64,000 nucleotides of DNA from Ideonella dechloratans (GCF_021049305.1 NZ_CP088081.1:1426001-1490000); one strand, 5' to 3'; counted from the first letter of the stretch, positions 48,544 to 58,000 are shown. The notes: generated from the sequence alone by a model not told the origin. Numbers and translations: made by a program.

Positions 48544-48573
48544 TTGCATCGAAAACTGGTTTCACCCTATACT
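48544..48573 (+). promoter_or_regulatory. Promoter of the tRNA-Arg pair
   Basis: TTGCAT, an 18-base spacer and TATACT give a sigma-70 promoter ending 14 bases before the first tRNA. Confidence 0.6.
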
Positions 48574-48587
48574 GCTAGCTTCCGCAT

Positions 48588-48664
48588 GCGGCTGTAGCTC
48601 AGTTGGATAGAGTACTTGGCTACGAACCAAGGGGTCGTGGGTTCGAATCCTGCCAGCCGCACCA
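48588..48664 (+). tRNA. tRNA-Arg (anticodon ACG), copy 1
   Basis: The 77-base cloverleaf has acceptor stem GCGGCTG/CAGCCGC, an encoded CCA end, and an anticodon stem CTTGG/CCAAG presenting CT-ACG-AA (anticodon 48622-48624). The T arm carries GTTCGAATC. It reads CGU/CGC codons after A34-to-inosine editing. Confidence 0.97.
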
Positions 48665-48671
48665 GACAAGG

Positions 48672-48699
48672 AAAGCCAGCACTCAGGTGCTGGCTTTTT
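48672..48699 (+). terminator. Intrinsic terminator after tRNA-Arg copy 1
   Basis: An 11-bp stem (AAAGCCAGCAC / GTGCTGGCTTT) with TCAG loop is followed by further Ts. Confidence 0.8.
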
Positions 48700-48724
48700 C
48701 ACCTGAGTCACCTGCGGACAGTGA

Positions 48725-48801
48725 GCGGCTGTAGCTCAGTTGGATAGAGTACTTGGCTACGAACCAAGGGGTCGTGGGTTCGAATCCTGCCAGCCGCACC
48801 A
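48725..48801 (+). tRNA. tRNA-Arg (anticodon ACG), copy 2
   Basis: This copy is identical to the first tRNA over all 77 bases, CCA included, with the anticodon at 48759-48761. The two lie 60 bases apart and each is followed by its own GCCAGCAC/GTGCTGGC hairpin, pointing to a tandem duplication of a tRNA-plus-terminator unit. Confidence 0.97.
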
Positions 48802-48806
48802 GACAG

Positions 48807-48840
48807 AAAAGCCAGCACGTGCAAGCGTGCTGGCTTTTTT
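48807..48840 (+). terminator. Intrinsic terminator after tRNA-Arg copy 2
   Basis: A 13-bp stem (AAAAGCCAGCACG / CGTGCTGGCTTTT) with a 6-base loop ends in TTTTTT. Confidence 0.85.
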
Positions 48841-48841
48841 C

Positions 48842-49258
48842 ATTTCTGCGCCGGTGTCGCCCGCGGTCGCATCGCGCGAACAGGGGACAGCATCGGGATC
48901 GGCCGAGAGGCCCATCTCCATGGTGCTGCGGCTGTCTGCAGCCTGACCGGCGGACGTTCTAGGGGTTGTGTTGTCACCGGGCCCCGAATCGGCTCTGCCT
49001 GTCGCGGCAAGGGCGGCATACTGCCCGCCGTCAAGCTGTCGTTCTCCCCTACGTTCACAGGGGGCGCCATGCAAGTTCGGGATTGTGCGGAGTCCAATCG
49101 GACGCGACAGTTCGCGAACCGAGATGGCGCATCCCGTGAAGGTGTGCCGCATCTTGGCCACGTGGTCACCCGATCACGGTGACACACTTGTCCGTGTGTC
49201 GCTAAGGCAGGGTGGCTGTTCCACCGTCCTGGCGAAGTACCTGTCCACAGCAGTTCCG
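48842..49258. other. Non-coding region upstream of the sulfotransferase gene
   Basis: These ~417 bases hold no convincing gene; the open frame through part of it (from 48968) lacks family similarity and a ribosome site. Two overlapping inverted repeats lie at 49165-49200. A TAGGGG-type element at 48960 weakly resembles elements upstream of the synthase (54901) and the ACP-sulfotransferase. Confidence 0.5.
49165..49200. repeat. Overlapping inverted repeats upstream of the stand-alone sulfotransferase
   Basis: GTCACC-N7-GGTGAC (49165-49183) shares its last three bases with a second perfect repeat GACACAC-N6-GTGTGTC (49181-49200), ending ~58 bases before the sulfotransferase ATG. They form a compact regulatory-looking array or alternative RNA hairpins. 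Confidence 0.55.
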
Positions 49259-50167
49259 ATGGCCGCACCGCTGTTTCTTCTGGCGCCACCGAGGTCCTAC
49301 ACATCGCTGATGAACGCGATGATCGGGCAGCACCCGCAAACCTTTGGTCTGCCGGAGCTGTGCCTGTTCAATGTGGACCGGCTGATGGATCTCTGGGTCC
49401 GGCGCAGCGACGAGATCGAGAACTTCTCCAAGACGCGGCAGGGCCTGCTGCGCGCGGTGGCGGAGATCTACGGCGGCGAGCAGACCACGGCCACCGTCCA
49501 GATGGCCAACCACTGGTGCGCAGCCCGCCAGCACCGCAGCACCGCCGAGATCTACCAGGAGCTGGTGGCGGACATCCATCCGCTGATCGCGGTCGAGAAG
49601 AGCCCGTCCTACACCATCTCCATCAAGCGCATGCAGGCCATGTACCGCGCCTTTCCGGACGCGCGCTTCCTGCACCTGACCCGCCATCCGGTGGCCACCT
49701 GCAAGTCCATCATGGCCATGAACGACGGCGCCTTTGCGCTGTACGTGAACTCGATCGACTTCCTGGAAGACCGGGCCTTCGTCGATCCCCAGTTCGCCTG
49801 GCATGACCTGAACGCCAACATCCTGAACTTCCTCGACCAGGTGCCGGCCGAGCAGCAGATGCGCGTACGCGGCGAGGACATCATGCACGACCCGACCCAG
49901 TTCCTGGGCGACGTGTGCCGCTGGCTGGGTATCCGCGACGATGCCGAGGCCATCGACGCCATGATGCATCCGGAGCGCTCGCCGTTCGCCTGCTTCGGTC
50001 CCATCACCGCCCTGTTCGGCAACGACCCCAACTTCCTGCGCGGGCCGGAATTCCGTCCCCACAAGGTCAAGGTGCCGCCGCTGGACAAGCCGTTGGCCTG
50101 GCGCCCGGACGGCAAGGGGCTGTACCCGCAGGTGCTGGAACTGGCCGCGGAACTGGGCTACTCCTGA
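49259..50167 (+). CDS. Sulfotransferase family protein
   Basis: The ~302-residue cytosolic PAPS-dependent sulfotransferase opens with LFLLAPPRSYTSLMNAMIGQHP, which forms the phosphosulfate loop (P-P-R-S-x-T-S). A later run FLHLTRHPVATCKSIMAMNDG contains the R-H-P turn and the serine of the 3'-phosphate site. The last part contains VRGEDIMHDPTQFLGDVCRWLGI, the usual R-Y/G-E-D-L segment. It resembles the ST half of the ACP fusion at 39864 in motif order, but is a distinct sequence. The ATG at 49259 is chosen because it places the loop at residue ~8 as in relatives; a longer frame to 48968 has no support. It heads a same-direction set with the coiled-coil protein, outer-membrane factor, adaptor and synthase. 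Confidence 0.83.
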   Translation: MAAPLFLLAPPRSYTSLMNAMIGQHPQTFGLPELCLFNVDRLMDLWVRRSDEIENFSKTRQGLLRAVAEIYGGEQTTATVQMANHWCAARQHRSTAEIYQELVADIHPLIAVEKSPSYTISIKRMQAMYRAFPDARFLHLTRHPVATCKSIMAMNDGAFALYVNSIDFLEDRAFVDPQFAWHDLNANILNFLDQVPAEQQMRVRGEDIMHDPTQFLGDVCRWLGIRDDAEAIDAMMHPERSPFACFGPITALFGNDPNFLRGPEFRPHKVKVPPLDKPLAWRPDGKGLYPQVLELAAELGYS

Positions 50168-50197
50168 ACACTGGACCGGCACCCAAAGAGCATTGGC

Positions 50198-50626
50198 ATG
50201 ACAGACAACCCAGAGCGCAAGCCGGGCACCCGCCCCCGACTCGGTCCCATCGACGGTGACCCGGTGACCAGCCATCCGGACCTCAGCAAGCTGTCCAAGC
50301 AGCAGCAGGCGCTGCGGCTGGCGGTCATCCAGGAATTCAAGGCCAAGAAGGTCAAGAAGTACGTCGAGAAGCAGGTCCAGTACATCAACGCGAACAGCCG
50401 GATTGCCGAGGGCATCAAGTTCCTGTTCGACGAGGAAGGCCGGCCGCCGCCCAACATGCCGATGGAGGACATCGTGGCGGAACGGCGGCACATCGAGTAC
50501 GAGATCAAGTGGTTCGAGGCCATCCTCGACGAGTTGCGCAACCGCCTGGTGCGGGTCAAGGAGATCGAAGAGCACGCCCTCGATCTGCTGGCTGAGCGCT
50601 TTGCACGGGAGCACAAGGACGAATGA
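50198..50626 (+). CDS. Small coiled-coil protein of unknown function in the sulfotransferase/synthase locus
   Basis: The 142-residue protein has no signal peptide or membrane segment. A basic, Pro-rich head (PERKPGTRPRLGPIDGDP) is followed by KQQQALRLAVIQEFKAKKVKKYVEKQ and, after a loop with EGRPPPNMPMEDIVAE, a strongly helical, charged end (RRHIEYEIKWFEAILDELRN). I do not recognise a family. Tight position between the sulfotransferase and the outer-membrane factor, with a 4-base ATGA overlap at its stop if the next gene starts at 50623, argues for a role in the same pathway, for example as a scaffold or carrier partner. Confidence 0.7.
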   Translation: MTDNPERKPGTRPRLGPIDGDPVTSHPDLSKLSKQQQALRLAVIQEFKAKKVKKYVEKQVQYINANSRIAEGIKFLFDEEGRPPPNMPMEDIVAERRHIEYEIKWFEAILDELRNRLVRVKEIEEHALDLLAERFAREHKDE

Positions 50627-50664
50627 CGCACTGCCATCCCACGCGCGCCAGGAGCCGGCCTCCC

Positions 50665-52122
50665 ATGCGCCTCCTTCCCCTGCTGGCCCTGTTGACCGGG
50701 GCCCTGGCCGGTTGTGCCATGGGGCCCGATTACCAGCGTCCCGAGGTCGTCACGCCCGCGGCTTGGCGCACGCCGGAGCCCGGTGCGGCACCGGTGGCCG
50801 ACCTGGCCAACCTGGCCTGGTGGGAATCCTTCGGCGACACCCAACTGGATGCGCTGGTCAAGCAGGCGCTGCAGAACAACCTGGACATCCGCATCGCGGC
50901 CGGCCGGGTGCGCCAGTACGCGGCGCGGGCGGACTTGGCCAAGGCCCAGCAGCTGCCCGAGGTGGGGCTGCGCGGCAGTTCCACCCGGGACAAGTTGAGT
51001 GAGGAGCGGCAGGTGCCGCTGTCCTCGCGCACGCCGGTCAACAGTGCGGCCTATGAGCTCCAGGCCCAGGTGAGCTGGGAACTGGACCTCTGGGGCCGGG
51101 TGCAGCGCACCAACGAGGCCTACCTGGCCGACCTGGCCGCCACCGATGAAGACCGGCGGGCCATCACGCTCACGGTGGTCGCCAATGTGGTCAGCGGCTA
51201 TGTGCAGCTGATGGCGCTGGACCGGGAGCTGGCCCTGCTCAAGCAGGACGTGGCGAACCGGCAGGAAGTCATCCGTCTGGCCGAGGCGCGCCAGCAGGGG
51301 GGCGCTGGGACGATGCTGCAGGTCATGCAGGCCCGCGCGGCGCTGGAGGAAACGGCCGCGGCCGTGCCGGCCAAGGAGCGTGAGATCGCCGCAGCCGAGA
51401 ACGGGCTGGCCATTCTGCTGGGCACCGATCCGGCAACGATCCCCCGGTCGACGGCACTGGATGCGCTGAAGGCGCCGCCGGTGCCCCAGGGGTTGCCCTC
51501 CTCCGTGCTGGAGCAGCGCCCGGACGTGCGCATGGCCGAGGCGAACCTGCGTGCGGCCAATGCCCGCATCGGCGTGGCCAAGGCGGAGTTCTTTCCGACA
51601 ATCTCGCTGACCGGTCTGTTCGGCTACGCCAGCACCGATCTCTCGCGTTTCGTCACCGAGCCGGCCCTGTTCGGCAGCGTCGGCACCCAGCTGGTGGCCA
51701 AGGTGTTCGATGGTGGCCGCAACGATGCCTCGGTGCGCGAAGCCGAGGCGGTGCAGGCCCTGCATGTGGATGCTTACCGCCGCGCGGTGCGCAACGCCCT
51801 GATGGAGACCGAGGACGCGCTCGTCTACCACCAGAAGACCGTGCAGCGTCTGGATGCGCTGGCCCGGCAGATGAAGGCCGTGAAGTCGGTGGCCGAACTG
51901 GCGCAGAAGCGTTACCAGGGCGGTCAGGGCACCTTGTTCGAGGTACTGGATGCCGAGCGCCAGGTCACGGCCGCCCAGCGGCTGCAAATCGACGCGCTGC
52001 GCGACGAGCACCTGTCCCTGGTGCTGATCTACAAGGCCCTGGGAGGCGGCTGGAAGGTGGCGGCACCGGACGTGCTGCAGAGCGTCGCCGCGGATGACGC
52101 GGCGTCCAGCCCGAAGAATTAA
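50665..52122 (+). CDS. NodT-family outer-membrane efflux lipoprotein (TolC-like)
   Basis: This is a trimeric outer-membrane channel of the OMF class. The ~485-residue precursor has a lipoprotein signal MRLLPLLALLTGALAGC with lipobox LAGC, then the typical MGPDYQRPEV start of the mature protein. Two OEP repeats follow with LQAQVSWELDLWGRVQRTNE, EQRPDVRMAEANLRAANARIGVAKAEFFP and QKRYQGGQGTLFEVLDAERQ. A start at 50623 (ATGA overlap with the previous gene) is also possible and would lengthen the n-region by 14 residues. Together with the adaptor that follows 18 bases later it forms two parts of an envelope-spanning export path. Confidence 0.92.
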   Translation: MRLLPLLALLTGALAGCAMGPDYQRPEVVTPAAWRTPEPGAAPVADLANLAWWESFGDTQLDALVKQALQNNLDIRIAAGRVRQYAARADLAKAQQLPEVGLRGSSTRDKLSEERQVPLSSRTPVNSAAYELQAQVSWELDLWGRVQRTNEAYLADLAATDEDRRAITLTVVANVVSGYVQLMALDRELALLKQDVANRQEVIRLAEARQQGGAGTMLQVMQARAALEETAAAVPAKEREIAAAENGLAILLGTDPATIPRSTALDALKAPPVPQGLPSSVLEQRPDVRMAEANLRAANARIGVAKAEFFPTISLTGLFGYASTDLSRFVTEPALFGSVGTQLVAKVFDGGRNDASVREAEAVQALHVDAYRRAVRNALMETEDALVYHQKTVQRLDALARQMKAVKSVAELAQKRYQGGQGTLFEVLDAERQVTAAQRLQIDALRDEHLSLVLIYKALGGGWKVAAPDVLQSVAADDAASSPKN

Positions 52123-52140
52123 CAGCAGAAAGATCTGGTC

Positions 52141-54612
52141 ATGACTGAGCAAACCAAGAAGGTGGCGCTGCCCGCCTATTTGCCCAAGCGCCTGGAGGCA
52201 TTCAAGATCGTCAAGAACGATCAGCCCAGCTATCTGCTGCGCGACAAGCTGCTGAACAAGGTTCACGACATGGAGCCCTGGCAGTTCTTCCTGCTGGAGG
52301 TGTTGCCGGGTTGCGAGAACTACCCCAAGCTGCAGTCGGTGTTCGAAGACCGCTTCGGTCGCCCGATCTCGCAGCAGGAGATCGAGCTCTTCTTTGCCAG
52401 CCTGGCCGACCGCCAGCTGCTGGACATGGAGAACCCGACCCATGCCCTGCTGGAACCCTTCCGCACCAAAACCTACGAGGTGAAGGATGGTCAGGCGGTG
52501 GTCAAGACCCACACCGCCCAGGTGACCGGGGCTGCGGCGGCTGCGCCTGCACCGGTCCCTGTGCCCGCGAGTGCGCCAGCGGCCAAGCCCGGTGCGCCGG
52601 CCGGCCCGGAGGGCGACCTGCCGGCCGGCATGAACGATGCCGTGGGCTTCGACCCGCGGGCCACCCGCTGGATGCTCAAGCTCTTCGATCCGCGGCCGGC
52701 GCTGAAGCTGCTGAGCCCGGTCGTGGCCCCGCTGCGCTACATCGTCTACATCCTGCCCCTGCTGGTGGTGGCGGCGCTGATGCTGTGCTTCGAGTACAGC
52801 TACCTGATCGTGCAGGACATGGAGAACCTGCACAGCATGACCAGCCTGCTGGAGCATGTGATCTTCAGCATGTTCACGGTGAATCTGGTGGTCACGCTCA
52901 CCACCGCATTCATCGCCTATGCCTTCCGTTGCACGGTCAGTGCCTTCGGCGCCTCCGTCTTCATGGCCTTCCTGCCACGCTTCGTGGTCACGGTCAGCCA
53001 TGTCGAGCAGCTCTCCCGCCGCGAGCGGATGTGGCTGCAGGGCGGGCCCCTGCTGGCCCGTCTGGTGCTGTTCAGCCTGGGCGTGCTCATTTGGTACAAC
53101 ACCCGCGACGGTGGCAGCCTGGCGCCCAAGATCGGCATGGCGCTGTTCTTCATCGCCGGCATCGACCTGCTGTTCGTGTCGGGCAACCCGTTGGTCAAGG
53201 GCAGCGGTTACCACCTGCTCTCCGCCTTCGCGAACGAACCCCATCTGCGCGGCAAGGCCTACAAGACCCTGCTCAACCGCATGAACGGGCGTGCCTACAA
53301 GGACGCCGATGGCAGCCTGTTGTCCGCCTACGCGCTGCTGACCACGGTCTATGCCTTCGTGCTGGTCATCGTGGCCTGCCTGATGGTGGGTGCCTATCTG
53401 CAGTCGGTGATGCTGGGGGGCACGGCCATCGTGCTGGCCATCATCATGGGCGTCTATCTGCTCAAGCGCACCTTCAAGCGCCTGCAGATGATCCAGGCGG
53501 CCTACGAGCGCTCGGTGCAGTTCGACCGCTGGCGCAAGCGCACGCTGCCGGACACGGTGGGTGAGGCCGAGGACGAACTCAAGCCGCCCAGCAACTGGTC
53601 GCGCTACGTGAAGATCGCGGGCGCCCTCACGGCGCTGCTGATCCTGGTGATGCCCTATCCCTACGAGACCGGCGGACGCTTCAGCACCTACCCGAGCCAG
53701 CGTCAGGTCATCACCACCGACTTCGGTGGCGTCGTGCAGACAGTCAACTACGACGGTGGCGAGTCCCTCAAGAAGGGCGCCTTGATCGCCACGCTGGCCA
53801 CGCCGGACTACCAGGCCCAGGTCAGTGTCTATGACGCCAAGGTGGCCGAGCAGGCCGCGGTGGTGGCCGACCTGAAGTCGAAGCCGAAGCCCGAGTACGT
53901 GGCCGTGGCGGAGCGTGAGCTGCAGGTGGCCATCGAGCACGAGAGCTTCACCAAGGCCCGTGTGCCCCGCATGGAGCGCATGTACAAGGATGGCGTCGTG
54001 TCCTTCGAGGAACTGGACGCGGCCCGCCGCGAATACCAGGTCGATACGATGCAGACCGCCGAGAAGCGCGCCGCGCTCGCGCTGGCCAAGACCGGTCCGA
54101 CGAAGGATGAGATCGCCGCGGCCGAGGCCAAGCTCAAGTCCCTGAAGGACGAGCGGGACCTGTACGCCTCCAAGGTGGGGCGCGCCGCCCTGGTCATGCC
54201 CTTCGATGGCAATCTGCTGACCCTGCATCTGAAGGACCGCCTCAACAGCTACATCGACAAGGGGCAGGCTTTCGCCACCGTGGAAGACACCACGAAGGTG
54301 TCGGTGGAGATCCAGGTGCCCGAAACCGACATCTCCTTCGTCAAGGTGGGGGCCCCGGTGCGGGTGCGGCCTGTGGCCTTCAGTGACCGCATCTATGACG
54401 GCAAGGTGACGGTGATCGATCGCAACGTGACGACCGAGTCCATGGGCACGGTGGTGAAGGTCATCGCCGAGGTGCCCAACCCCCAGCAGGAACTGCGCAC
54501 CGGCATGACCGGATACACCAAGATCGAGGGTTCCTCAATGCCGGTCTGGAAGGCGTTCACGCTGGCGGTGCAGCGCTTCGTCACCGTCCAGGTGTGGTCG
54601 TGGATCCCCTGA
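52141..54612 (+). CDS. Hybrid protein: PqqD-like domain, protease-dead M50-like membrane domain, HlyD adaptor
   Basis: This 823-residue protein would span the inner membrane and reach the outer-membrane factor. Residues ~12-98 resemble a PqqD-like winged domain (SYLLRDKLLNKVHDMEPWQFFLLEVL, then a helix LFFASLADRQLLDM). An Ala/Pro linker follows (130-165). Residues ~195-445 hold about six membrane spans laid out like a site-2 (M50) protease: a HExxH-position helix TTAFIAYAFRCTVSAFGAS (no His or Glu), R-R-E-R-M-W-L-Q-G-G-P and NPLVKGSGYHLLSAF, where the usual D-G-Y aspartate is Ser355. Residues ~510-800 are a HlyD-type adaptor (lipoyl half-motif GGVVQTVNYDGGESLKKGALIATL, coiled-coil hairpin, beta barrel). 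I infer a pseudoprotease-anchored adaptor; the pump it works with is not in the window. Confidence 0.8.
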   Translation: MTEQTKKVALPAYLPKRLEAFKIVKNDQPSYLLRDKLLNKVHDMEPWQFFLLEVLPGCENYPKLQSVFEDRFGRPISQQEIELFFASLADRQLLDMENPTHALLEPFRTKTYEVKDGQAVVKTHTAQVTGAAAAAPAPVPVPASAPAAKPGAPAGPEGDLPAGMNDAVGFDPRATRWMLKLFDPRPALKLLSPVVAPLRYIVYILPLLVVAALMLCFEYSYLIVQDMENLHSMTSLLEHVIFSMFTVNLVVTLTTAFIAYAFRCTVSAFGASVFMAFLPRFVVTVSHVEQLSRRERMWLQGGPLLARLVLFSLGVLIWYNTRDGGSLAPKIGMALFFIAGIDLLFVSGNPLVKGSGYHLLSAFANEPHLRGKAYKTLLNRMNGRAYKDADGSLLSAYALLTTVYAFVLVIVACLMVGAYLQSVMLGGTAIVLAIIMGVYLLKRTFKRLQMIQAAYERSVQFDRWRKRTLPDTVGEAEDELKPPSNWSRYVKIAGALTALLILVMPYPYETGGRFSTYPSQRQVITTDFGGVVQTVNYDGGESLKKGALIATLATPDYQAQVSVYDAKVAEQAAVVADLKSKPKPEYVAVAERELQVAIEHESFTKARVPRMERMYKDGVVSFEELDAARREYQVDTMQTAEKRAALALAKTGPTKDEIAAAEAKLKSLKDERDLYASKVGRAALVMPFDGNLLTLHLKDRLNSYIDKGQAFATVEDTTKVSVEIQVPETDISFVKVGAPVRVRPVAFSDRIYDGKVTVIDRNVTTESMGTVVKVIAEVPNPQQELRTGMTGYTKIEGSSMPVWKAFTLAVQRFVTVQVWSWIP

Positions 54613-54636
54613 CGGCCTGAAAGCCGGTGCCCTGGA

Positions 54637-54664
54637 GGCCTCCGCCTGGGCGGGGGCCTTTTTT
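54637..54664 (+). terminator. Intrinsic terminator after the adaptor gene
   Basis: GGCCTCCGCC pairs with GGCGGGGGCC (one G-U wobble; the inner pair probably opens to give a 4-base loop) and is followed by TTTTTT. It separates the export genes from the synthase. Confidence 0.8.
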
Positions 54665-55072
54665 CTGCTCGATTGAGTGACGTTGTGGCGCGAAGCGTGA
54701 AAGATGTCCCTCTTTTGGGTCTGGCCTGACGCGGCAGACTGCTGCGCATAATTCCAGGTGACGATTTGTCGCGATGTGAAGGGAAGTTGTGCGCAAGCGC
54801 GAGGATCTTCGGGGCATGTGCGGGCAAGCGCCGGCCAGGTTGTCTCTTTCGTGTGATTTCCCCCACGCGGGCCTCTCCGGGGCCGTTCCGCGATAGAGGT
54901 TAGGGATAGTCGCTAGCCGGATCGGCGGGGGACATTAGAGGCACATCAAGCTATCGGCTACATGATTCGCCCCGCCAGCAGGGTTGGTAGAAACCCCTTG
55001 GAGCGAGTCGTTGGCCAAGACCTCCGGCGCGACTGGCCGACGCGACCGTCTGCAGAACTGGCCCGAAGACAT
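54665..55072 (+). other. Long leader region before the lipid/polyketide synthase
   Basis: About 410 bases without a credible gene, less GC-rich than the surroundings. It holds a TAGGGATAGTC element (54901-54911) close to TAGGGACTGTC upstream of the ACP-sulfotransferase (minus strand, 41255-41265). It could carry the synthase promoter and a long 5' UTR; no certain -35/-10 pair was found. An open frame from 54962 in phase with the synthase is not the likely start. Confidence 0.45.
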
Positions 55073-58000
55073 ATGTCCAAGCAACTGTTCACCACGTTTG
55101 TCTTCACCCCCGCGGGCGCGTCTGAGGCGGCCTTGGCCATTGCCGCCTGCCGTGCCGGTGCGGTGGGTGTGGTCAATGCCGAGTTCCATCCCGACAGCCA
55201 AAGCGTGCTGGCGATACTGGCGACGGTGGCCCGTTTCTCCGGCCAGGGCTATGGCCTCAAGCTGGACCGCCTGGACCTCACGCTGGAGACTGCGCTGCGC
55301 TCGCCGGCCCTCTCCGGCCTGAGCTGGCTGATCGTCGAGCCCGCCGTGCTGGCCAGCGGCTGGGATCTGCTGGTTCAGCTGCGCGAGCGTGGCGTGCGGA
55401 TCCTGGTCGAGGTCTGTGCGCCGGTGGTGCCCGCGCTGCCCGCCGATGGCGTGGTCGAGGGCTGGCTGCTCAAGGGCAATGAGGCCGGCGGTTTCGTGGG
55501 GGAGGATGCCAGCTTCATCCTGATCCAGAAGTGGCTCAAGCTCAGCAAGCTGCCGCTGTACCTGCGTGGTGGTGTCACGCCCCATGTGGCCGCGGCCTGC
55601 CACGCCATCGGCATGGCAGGTGTGGTCCTGGATTCGCAGGTGCTGTTGCTGGAAGATGCCGGCCCCTCCGATGCCCTGGTCGCCCTGCTGGGTAATCTGT
55701 CGGGCAACGAGGCCCAGGCCATCGGTGACGGCGAGCACGGCGAGTACATCCGGGTGCTGGTGCGCCCCGGCCACAACGCCGCGCGCCAACTGGCCGTGGA
55801 AGGCGAGGGCGCCGGCTTTGAGCGCCTGAAGGGCCTGGTCCAGGGCAAGATCGACTGGGTGAACCTGCGCGCTGGCCTGCTGCCGCTGGGACAGGATGTG
55901 TGCTTCGCCGGCGCCTGGCGCAAGCAGTACCGCCGCCTGGGCGAGGTGCTCAAGGCCATCGATGCGGCCGTCGCCGACCATCTGCCTGCTGCCGTCCGGT
56001 CGCAGGCCTTGGCCAAGAGCGCCCCGCTGGCCGAGGCCCTGGGGATTTCGTATCCGCTGGTGCAGGGGCCGATGACCCGCGTGTCCGACAGTGCCGCCTT
56101 TGCCCAGGCCGTGGCCGAAGGCGGGGCGCTGCCGATGCTGGCCTTCGCGCTGCTCAAGGGCGAGGCCCTGCGCAAACTGCTGGATGAATCCACCCAGCGC
56201 CTGGGCGACAAGCCCTGGGGCATCGGCCTGCTGGGCTTCGCGCCCCAGGCTCTGCTGGACGAGCAACTGGCCATGGCGGCCGAGCACAAGCCGGCCTACG
56301 CCATCATCGCCGGCGGCCGCCCCGACCAGGCCGTGACACTGGAGAAGGCCGGCATCGCCACCTTCTTGCACGTGCCCTCGGCCAACCTGATCCCGATGTT
56401 CGTCGGGGAGGGTGCGCGCCGCTTCATCTTCGAAGGCCGCGAGTGCGGCGGTCACATCGGCCCCTTGAGCAGCTTCGTGCTCTGGAGCACGATGGTCGAC
56501 AAGTTGCTGGAAGAGCTCGCCAAGGGCAAGGTCCCCCCGGCCGAGCTGCAGGTGCTGTTCGCCGGCGGCATCCACGATGCCGTGTCGTCCGCCTTCGTGC
56601 AGACCCTCGTGGCTCCGCTGATGGCCAAGGGCGTCAAGGTCGGCATCCTGATGGGCAGTGCCTATCTGTTCACGAAGGAGATCGTCGAAAGCGGTGCCAT
56701 CGTCGAGCAGTTCCAGAAGGAAGTGATCGAGTGCGACCACACCGTGGCACTCGAATCGGGCCCCGGCCACGCCAGCCGCTGTGCCTACACCGCCTTCGCA
56801 CAGGACTTCTTCCGCCAGCGCGACCAGATGCGCGAGGCCAAGGTGCCGGTGGACGAGGCCCGCAAGGTGCTGGACGACCTGGTGATGGGGCGCCTGCGCA
56901 TCGCCTCCAAGGGCACCACCCGCAGCGGCCTCAATGGCGCGTTGGAGACCCTCACGCCCGAGCGCCAGAGCGCCGAGGGCATGTACATGCTGGGCCAGGT
57001 CGCCACGCTGCGCGCCGAGGTGACCGACATCGCCACCCTGCACCGCCAGGTGACCGATGACGCCGCCGCACTGCTGAGCGACCGGCTCGAGGCCAGTCAG
57101 CCCGATGCGGTGGCGGCGCCCGCGATCCCGCCGGCCGACGTGGCCATTGTCGGTATCGCCACCCTGCTGCCCAAGGCGGCGGACGTGCGCGAGTACTGGG
57201 AAAACATCCTGAAGAAGGTCGACGGCATCAGCGAGATCCCGTCGCACCGCTGGGACTGGCGCCTGTACTTCGACAGCGACCGCCATGCCAAGGACAAGAT
57301 CTACTCCAAGTGGGGTGGCTTCCTGGACGACGTGGCCTTCGATCCGATGAAGTTCGGCATGCCGCCGAAGTCGCTGGAGGCCATCGACCCGATGCAGCTG
57401 ATGGCGCTGGAAGTGGCCCACCGTGCCCTGGCCGATGCCGGCTACGTGGACCGTCCCTTCGACCGCGAACGCGCCTCGGTCATCCTGGGCGCCAGTGGCG
57501 GCACCGGGGATGTGGGCACCCAGTACGGCCTGCGCGCCGAGCTGCCGCGCTTCGCCGGCCAGCTGCCCGATGACGTGGCGGACCGCCTGCCCGAGTGGAC
57601 CGAGGATTCCTTCGCCGGCATCCTGGTTAACGTGATCGCCGGGCGCATCGCCAACCGTCTGAACTTTGGTGGCGCCAACTTCACCACCGATGCTGCCTGC
57701 GGCTCTTCGCTGGCGGCCGTCTACCAGGGCGTGGGCGAGCTGACCGCCGGTCGCAGCGACTTCGTGCTGGCCGGTGGCGTGGACACCGTGCAGGGGCCCT
57801 TCGGCTTCCTGTGCTTCAGCAAGACCCAGGCCCTGTCCCCGCGCGGCCGCTGCGCCAGCTTCGACCAGGAGGGCGACGGCATCGCGATCTCCGAGGGCAT
57901 CGCGATGATCGCCCTCAAGCGCCTGGCCGATGCCGAGCGCGACGGCGACCGCATCTACGCCGTGATCAAGGGCGCCGGTGCCAGCAGCGACGGCAATGCC

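Noticed and set aside
48588..48801. tRNA pair as an integration site with mobile element
   Set aside because: No integrase, transposase or truncated tRNA copy is visible in the window; kept only as a border hypothesis.
48968..49258. N-terminal extension of the stand-alone sulfotransferase
   Set aside because: Composition is Ser/Cys/Arg-rich without family similarity, and it would include the inverted-repeat array.
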